This document shows positions 59,138 through 64,000 of a stretch of 64,000 bases of DNA, piece by piece. The notes beneath the pieces were generated by a model that ran no database searches, was not told where the DNA came from, and worked only from the letters and a program-made list of their open reading frames with translations. How positions within the stretch are numbered: position 1 is the stretch's first letter; each line of letters starts with the position of its first letter. The DNA is taken from positions 1 through 64,000 of the forward strand of contig NZ_JAAATR010000112.1 in the NCBI RefSeq assembly GCF_009907385.1. The letters run 5' to 3'. Source of the DNA: Atlantibacter hermannii. Lineage in GTDB: Bacteria > Pseudomonadota > Gammaproteobacteria > Enterobacterales > Enterobacteriaceae. The position numbers and the translations under genes were made by a program.

Positions 59138-60424
59138 TTATTTCGCCGTCAGCAGGTTAGCTAAGGTACGCACGCCAAGACCGGTCGCGCCCGCCGCCCA
59201 CTGCTCTACCGCGCCTTTACGGTAGGTAGCGGAACAGTCGATATGCAGCCAGCCCTGCTGGTAGTTTTCAACAAAGTGCGACAGGAAGCCCGCTGCGGTG
59301 CTGGCACCCGCCGGATACGCCGCGCTGGCGGTGTTGTTGAGTTCCGCGAAATTCGACGGCAGCTGGTTGCGGTGGAATTCCGCCAGCGGCAGACGCCAGA
59401 ACGGCTCGTTTTCCGCGCTGGCGCTCGCCAGCAGGCGGTTCGCCAGGGCATCGTCAAAGCTGAACAGCGCATGATAATCGTTGCCGAGCGCGGTTTTCGC
59501 GGCACCGGTCAGGGTGGCGGCGTCAATCAGCAGTTCCGGTTTCTGGGCGCAGGCGTCGATCAGCCCGTCCGCCAGCACCAGGCGGCCTTCGGCGTCGGTG
59601 TTCATCACTTCCACGGTTTTGCCGTTGCGGTAGCGGATGATATCGCCCAGTTTGAACGCGTTGCCGCTGACCATGTTATCGGCGCAGCACAGGTACAGTT
59701 TGACGCGTTTCTCCAGACGACGGGTGATGGCGAACGCCAGCGCGCCGGTCACCAGCGCCGCCCCGCCCATATCGGATTTCATCGAATCCATGAAGGTGCT
59801 TTGCTTGAGGCTGTAGCCGCCGGTATCGAAAGTGATGCCCTTACCGACCAGGCAGGCGTATACCGGAGCATCCGGGTTGCCGGTGGGGTTGTAGTCCAGC
59901 GCCAGCAACACCGGCGCGCGATCCGATCCGCGCCCCACGGTGTGGAGCCCCATGTAGTTTTGCTCACGCAGATCTTCGCCCTTGGTGATGCGATATTTCA
60001 TGTTATCGCCGGCGATGCCGCTCAGCAGATCCACCGCGCGCTGGGCCAGCTGTTCCGGTCCCAGCTCTTCCGCCGGGGCGTTGATGGTGTCGCGCACCCA
60101 GTCGATAATCTTCAGGCGGCTGTCCAGCTCTTTCTGCTGGGCTTCATCGAGGGTCGCCCACTCGACTTTCCGGCTGCCTTTCGGCCCTTTGTAACCCTGC
60201 CAGAAGGCCCAGCTGCGATCCGCATCCCAGCCTTCGCCGGACAGCGCCACGTGCTTAATGCCCAGCCCGTCGATTTTACGGGCGGCGCGCTGGATAATCC
60301 CCAGGTCGTCTTTGTTGTTCAGGTGCAGGGTAATGCCGTCGTTATTGATGCTGTATGTCGCTTTTTCTCCCCAGCGGGCGTCAGCAGGCTGGGTGGAGAG
60401 CGTGATTTTCATGGCGTCAGTCAT
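59138..60424 (-). CDS. pepB: Aminopeptidase B PepB
   Basis: An M17 leucyl-aminopeptidase-type enzyme with broad N-terminal specificity, cytoplasmic and dependent on two metal ions. The catalytic domain shows [16 protein letters not shown] (lysine ligand), MKSDMGGAA (Asp), and [14 protein letters not shown], the M17 signature with bicarbonate-binding Arg. The start at 60424 ([12 protein letters not shown]) agrees with E. coli (427 residues; here 428). It lies downstream of iscX, after a terminator. Confidence 0.96.
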   Translation of the reverse strand: MTDAMKITLSTQPADARWGEKATYSINNDGITLHLNNKDDLGIIQRAARKIDGLGIKHVALSGEGWDADRSWAFWQGYKGPKGSRKVEWATLDEAQQKELDSRLKIIDWVRDTINAPAEELGPEQLAQRAVDLLSGIAGDNMKYRITKGEDLREQNYMGLHTVGRGSDRAPVLLALDYNPTGNPDAPVYACLVGKGITFDTGGYSLKQSTFMDSMKSDMGGAALVTGALAFAITRRLEKRVKLYLCCADNMVSGNAFKLGDIIRYRNGKTVEVMNTDAEGRLVLADGLIDACAQKPELLIDAATLTGAAKTALGNDYHALFSFDDALANRLLASASAENEPFWRLPLAEFHRNQLPSNFAELNNTASAAYPAGASTAAGFLSHFVENYQQGWLHIDCSATYRKGAVEQWAAGATGLGVRTLANLLTAK

Positions 60425-60456
60425 TCTGTTATCCCTTTTTTTATCGCTCTTAGACA

Positions 60457-60481
60457 TAAAAGGGCCGCCCGAAGGCAGCCC
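60457..60481 (-). terminator. Terminator of the isc operon
   Basis: On the minus strand GGGCTGCC-TTCG-GGCGGCCC is followed by TTTTATG, 6 nt past the iscX stop. It separates the isc operon from pepB. Confidence 0.8.
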
Positions 60482-60486
60482 GTTTT

Positions 60487-60687
60487 TTATTCAGCTTCGT
60501 CAAGCCACACTAACAAGATTGCCTCAAGGATCTTCTCGTTAGACGCAGCCGGATCGTCATCAAACTCTTCCAGCTCGCAGATCCACTGATGCATGTCGGT
60601 GAAGCGGACGGTTTTCGGATCGAGATCCGGGCGGCTGTCGTACAGCGCCTCGCCGATTTCACGGCTGTCGGTCCATTTCAGGCCCAT
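60487..60687 (-). CDS. iscX: Iron-sulfur assembly protein IscX
   Basis: A 66-residue acidic protein (pattern [23 protein letters not shown]) that binds IscS and iron and modulates cluster assembly in competition with the frataxin CyaY. The length and the conserved acidic face match E. coli IscX. Start ATG at 60687 ([15 protein letters not shown]). Last gene of the isc operon, 13 nt after fdx. Confidence 0.95.
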   Translation of the reverse strand: MGLKWTDSREIGEALYDSRPDLDPKTVRFTDMHQWICELEEFDDDPAASNEKILEAILLVWLDEAE

Positions 60688-60700
60688 CATTTACCCCCTG

Positions 60701-61036
60701 TTAGTGCTCGCGCGCATGGTTAATGGTGTAACGCGGCATTTCGACCACTAAATCTTCATCAGTCACACGCGCCTGACAGCTCAGGCGGCTTTCCGGCTCC
60801 AGACCCCAGGCTTTATCCAGCATGTCGTCTTCGTCTTCGGTGCTTTCCGGCAGTGAATCAAAACCTTCACGCACGATGCAGTGGCAGGTGGTGCAGGCAC
60901 AGGATTTTTCGCAGGCGTGTTCAATTTCAATACCGTTGCGCAGCGCAACGTCAAGAATAGTTTCACCGCTCTTCGCTTCCAGAACTGCGCCATCCGGACA
61001 AAGATCCTGATGAGGCAGAAAAACAATCTTAGGCAT
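60701..61036 (-). CDS. fdx: [2Fe-2S] ferredoxin Fdx of the Isc system
   Basis: A 111-residue adrenodoxin-type ferredoxin that supplies electrons for cluster assembly on IscU. The cluster ligands are in CEKSCACTTCHC, and a further cysteine lies in LSCQARV. It starts 1 nt after hscA. Confidence 0.97.
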   Translation of the reverse strand: MPKIVFLPHQDLCPDGAVLEAKSGETILDVALRNGIEIEHACEKSCACTTCHCIVREGFDSLPESTEDEDDMLDKAWGLEPESRLSCQARVTDEDLVVEMPRYTINHAREH

Positions 61037-61037
61037 A

Positions 61038-62888
61038 TTAAACCTCGTCGACGGAGTGGCCTTTCAGCGCCTGGCGCACGGAGGCGTCCATACGGCGAGC
61101 GGCAAACTCCTGGGTTTGTTTATCTACGTTTTTAATCGCGTTTTCAATGGCGTCAACGTCATCGCCTTGCGCCGCCTGCGCCAGAACGGCAGCGGCCTCA
61201 TCGATAACCTGACGCTCTGCGGCGCTGAGCAGCGCGGCATCGGTCGCCAGCGCGCCCGCGAGGCTTTCCAGCACCCGGGCGGCTTCCACTTTTTGTTCCG
61301 CCAGCATACGCGCTTTGACGTCCTGCTCGGCGAAACTCATTGAATCTTTAATCATGGTGGCGATTTCATCGTCGGTCAGCCCGTAGGACGGTTTGACCTG
61401 GATCGACGCTTCCACGCCGGTGGATTTTTCCATCGCGGAGACGCTCAGCAGACCGTCGGCGTCCACCTGGAAGGTGACGCGGATATGCGCGCCGCCTGCC
61501 GGCATCGCCGGGATACCGCGCAGCGCGAAGCGCGCCAGCGAACGGCAATCCTGTACCAGCTCGCGCTCGCCCTGCATCACGTGGATTGACATGGCGGTTT
61601 GCCCGTCTTTAAAGGTGGTGAACTCCTGGGCGCGGGCCACCGGAATGGTGGTGTTGCGGGGGATGACTTTCTCCACCAGACCGCCCATGGTTTCCAGGCC
61701 CAGCGACAGCGGGATCACGTCCAGCAGCAGCATTTCGCTGTCCGGCTTGTTGCCCACCAGGATATCGGCCTGCACCGCGGCGCCAATCGCCACCACTTTG
61801 TCCGGGTCGATGGAGGTCAGCGGCGTGCGGCCAAAGAATTCGCCCACGCGCTCGCGCACCAGCGGAACGCGAGTCGATCCGCCGACCATTACCACATCTA
61901 ACACGTCGCTCGCCTCAACGCCCGCATCTTTCAGGGCGCGACGGCAGGCCAGCAGAGTGCGCTTGACCAGCGGCGCGATCAGCGCATCGAACTGCGCGCG
62001 GGTCACGTTGCCCTGCCAGCCGCCGACGCTGACGGCCACGCTGTCGGCATCGCTCAGGGCGATTTTGGCGGCGATGGCGGCGTCCAGCAGCTCACGTTGC
62101 AGACGGTTGTCGCTGCGATCGCTGAAGCCAGCCTGCTCGCGCAGCCAGTCGGCTAACAGATGGTCGAAGTCGTCGCCGCCCAGCGCGGAGTCGCCGCCGG
62201 TGGAGAGCACTTCAAACACGCCGCGGCTCAGGCGCAGCACGGAAATATCAAAGGTGCCGCCGCCGAGATCGTACACGGCGATCACGCCTTCCTGGCCGGA
62301 ATCGAGGCCGTAAGCAATCGCCGCTGCGGTCGGTTCGTTCAGCAGACGCAGCACGTGCAGGCCCGCCAGACGCGCGGCGTCTTTGGTGCCCTGACGCTGG
62401 GCGTCGTCGAAGTAAGCCGGAACGGTGATCACCACGCCGTCCAGATCGCCTGCCAGCGCTTCACTGGCGCGTGCGGCCAGCGCTTTCAGGATATCGGCGG
62501 AGACGCGGATCGGGTTCAGCAGGCCAGCCGGGGTATCAATCTGCGGCAGGCCGTTGGCGCTGGGCTGCAAATTGTACGGAAGATGGGGGTAGCGCGCCTG
62601 GATATCGGCAAGAGATCGGCCCATCAGTCGTTTTACCGAGCTGATGGTATTCACCGGATCGGCGGCCGCCATGGCGCGCGCGTCGAAGCCAATCGTCTGG
62701 CCCGACGCCTGATAATTCACCACGGAGGGCAGCAAGTGACGCCCTTCGTGATCCGGCAGGGTTTCCGCCTGCCCACTGCGCACGGTGGCGACCAGGGAAT
62801 TGGTGGTGCCTAAGTCGATGCCTGCCGCCAGTCTGCGCTGGTGCGGCGCGGCGCTCAGCCCAGGCTCGCTAATTTGTAATAAGGCCAT
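61038..62888 (-). CDS. hscA: Hsp70-type chaperone HscA for iron-sulfur transfer
   Basis: Specialised Hsp70 that binds the LPPVK peptide of IscU and helps release the cluster, driven by ATP and HscB. The 616-residue protein shows the nucleotide-binding motifs [31 protein letters not shown] and [15 protein letters not shown], then the substrate-binding beta domain ([19 protein letters not shown]) and a C-terminal helical lid. It lies 15 nt downstream of hscB. Confidence 0.98.
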   Translation of the reverse strand: MALLQISEPGLSAAPHQRRLAAGIDLGTTNSLVATVRSGQAETLPDHEGRHLLPSVVNYQASGQTIGFDARAMAAADPVNTISSVKRLMGRSLADIQARYPHLPYNLQPSANGLPQIDTPAGLLNPIRVSADILKALAARASEALAGDLDGVVITVPAYFDDAQRQGTKDAARLAGLHVLRLLNEPTAAAIAYGLDSGQEGVIAVYDLGGGTFDISVLRLSRGVFEVLSTGGDSALGGDDFDHLLADWLREQAGFSDRSDNRLQRELLDAAIAAKIALSDADSVAVSVGGWQGNVTRAQFDALIAPLVKRTLLACRRALKDAGVEASDVLDVVMVGGSTRVPLVRERVGEFFGRTPLTSIDPDKVVAIGAAVQADILVGNKPDSEMLLLDVIPLSLGLETMGGLVEKVIPRNTTIPVARAQEFTTFKDGQTAMSIHVMQGERELVQDCRSLARFALRGIPAMPAGGAHIRVTFQVDADGLLSVSAMEKSTGVEASIQVKPSYGLTDDEIATMIKDSMSFAEQDVKARMLAEQKVEAARVLESLAGALATDAALLSAAERQVIDEAAAVLAQAAQGDDVDAIENAIKNVDKQTQEFAARRMDASVRQALKGHSVDEV

Positions 62889-62903
62889 GTTTAGCTTCCA
62901 GAA

Positions 62904-63419
62904 TTAAAAACCAAGCAGCTTTTCTTCGAGTTGTTCTGTCTGGTGCTGCAATTTATCAAGAAAACGGAGTTTGCGAACGGTATCCGCCGCCTTTTCCCAC
63001 GCCTGGCTGTCCAGTTCCGCCACCATTTGCTGATGACGCGCACGGTACAGCGCCTGAATGCGCGTGGTAAAACCCGCCAGGCGGTTTTCATCGCCGGCGC
63101 GTTCAATCTCGTCGAGCTCTTCACGCAGCTCCAGCTGTTCCATCAAAAACGCGGTATCGCGCACCGTGTGCTGTTCATTGGCCAGATCGAAACCGTGCAG
63201 CGAAAGCATGTATTCCGCGCGGTTAAGCGGATGGCGCAGCGTTTGCCAGGCCTGATTGATGGTCGCGGATTGCTGGAGCGCGGCCAGTTGGTCGGCCTGA
63301 GGGTGGCTGGCGAATTTATCGGGATGGAACTGGCGTTGCAGATCCTGGTAGCGCGCTGACAGCGCAGTCATATCAATCGCGTAGCCAACCGGCAAACCAA
63401 AGAGGGTGAAGTAATCCAT
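62904..63419 (-). CDS. hscB: J-domain co-chaperone HscB
   Basis: A 171-residue co-chaperone that delivers IscU to HscA and stimulates its ATPase. The N-terminal J domain is [16 protein letters not shown]...FHPDKFA with the HPD triad; the C-terminal three-helix part binds IscU. The start at 63419 fits the family, and the frame open 14 codons further upstream is not supported. Confidence 0.97.
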   Translation of the reverse strand: MDYFTLFGLPVGYAIDMTALSARYQDLQRQFHPDKFASHPQADQLAALQQSATINQAWQTLRHPLNRAEYMLSLHGFDLANEQHTVRDTAFLMEQLELREELDEIERAGDENRLAGFTTRIQALYRARHQQMVAELDSQAWEKAADTVRKLRFLDKLQHQTEQLEEKLLGF

Positions 63420-63564
63420 AACGTTCTCAGGGTAATACCCACATACGCAATAACGCGACAACCCGGTTCAATGAACTGCCCCGGCGCGCGTTATTGAGAA
63501 AGCAGGTATGGCATGGTTTTCTACTCTTCCGCGCCCAGCCGGACGCGGAAGGTCATTGCGGGAA

Positions 63565-63888
63565 CTACACGTTGAAGCTTTCGCCGCAGCCACACTCGTC
63601 TTTGACGTTCGGGTTGGTGAATTTAAACCCTTCGTTAAGGCCTTCTTTGACGAAATCTAACTGCGTACCATCCAGGAATTGCAGGCTCTTGCCGTCGATC
63701 ACCACTTTAACGCCTTTGTCTTCGAACACGGTGTCTTCCGCCTGAGGCGCATCCACGAATTCCAGCACATACGCCATGCCGGAGCAGCCGGAGGTCCGAA
63801 CGCCGAGACGCAGGCCAAAGCCTTTACCCCGGTTGGTCAGAAAAGTATTCACGCGCGCAGCAGCGCTTTCGCTAAGGGTAATCGACAT
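63565..63888 (-). CDS. iscA: A-type iron-sulfur carrier IscA
   Basis: A 107-residue A-type scaffold or carrier protein that moves clusters (or iron) to [4Fe-4S] targets. The three conserved cysteines are in [11 protein letters not shown] and the C-terminal DECGCGESF. It is followed by hscB after 145 nt and preceded by iscU with a 24-nt gap. Confidence 0.98.
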   Translation of the reverse strand: MSITLSESAAARVNTFLTNRGKGFGLRLGVRTSGCSGMAYVLEFVDAPQAEDTVFEDKGVKVVIDGKSLQFLDGTQLDFVKEGLNEGFKFTNPNVKDECGCGESFNV

Positions 63889-63912
63889 ACAACAACCTCA
63901 ATTCATCAATGA

Positions 63913-64000
63913 TTATTTAGCTTCACGTTTGCTTTTGTAATCCGCAATGGCCGCTTTGATAGCGTCTTCTGCCAGGATTGAGCAGTGAATTTTAACCGGC
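63913..64000 (-). CDS. iscU: Iron-sulfur scaffold IscU, C-terminal part only
   Basis: The last 28 codons of iscU (PVKIHCSILAEDAIKAAIAD and a lysine-rich end, stop TAA) reach the window edge. The PVK of the HscA-recognition motif LPPVK and the conserved cysteine after it are visible. The rest of the gene lies outside the window. Confidence 0.95.
   Translation of the reverse strand, partial: PVKIHCSILAEDAIKAAIADYKSKREAK

Noticed and set aside
59243-60589. 448-codon plus-strand open frame opposite pepB and iscX
   Set aside because: Spans two conserved genes in antisense and has no recognisable domain.

Overview
The window is a chromosomal segment of a gamma-proteobacterium of the family Enterobacteriaceae, in the Enterobacter/Klebsiella/Kosakonia neighbourhood. 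Gene order and protein sequences follow the E. coli yffB-dapE to isc region almost gene for gene. Differences from E. coli K-12 visible here are that no hydrogenase-4 (hyf) operon lies between bcp and perM, and that yfgH and yfgI are absent between yfgG and guaA. The genus cannot be settled from the sequence alone.

Backbone, left part (1-24.1 kb): yffB-dapE-ypfN; ypfH-tmcA-ypfJ on the minus strand; purC; bamC-dapA; gcvR-bcp; perM; bepA-yfgD; hda; upp-uraA; purM-purN; ppk-ppx; pdeF (yfgF); yfgG. Main themes are lysine/diaminopimelate synthesis, purine synthesis with PurR boxes at purC, purM and guaB, uracil salvage, polyphosphate turnover and outer-membrane assembly (bamC, bepA).

Genomic island (24,619-35,758, about 11.1 kb): it sits in the 3' end of guaA, bounded by a 13-bp direct repeat that includes the guaA stop codon. 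It carries a P4-type tyrosine integrase next to guaA. It also holds plasmid-derived conjugation remnants: an RP4-like traJ, an oriT with an ATCCTG/CCCGC nic site, trbJ, a trbK-like gene, a 3'-truncated trbL, a 3'-truncated repA and an alpA-like regulator. No relaxase, coupling protein or mating-pair ATPase is present, so it looks like a non-autonomous element that could move only with a helper. Other cargo is a serine resolvase followed by a tightly packed set of UvrD-like helicase, DUF2290 protein and a 75-residue unknown (the best candidate for an undescribed defence-type system), plus a decayed toxin-antitoxin locus. Two nested pairs of inverted repeats (terminator, and operator plus ribosome-binding site) flank the trbJ-alpA segment.

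Backbone, right part (35.7-64 kb): guaBA; xseA; yfgJ; der-bamB-yfgM-hisS-ispG-rodZ; rlmN; ndk; pbpC-yfhM (penicillin-binding protein 1C with bacterial alpha-2-macroglobulin); sseA; sseB; pepB; and the isc iron-sulfur operon read on the minus strand (iscU partial, iscA, hscB, hscA, fdx, iscX). No rRNA, tRNA or CRISPR array was seen.
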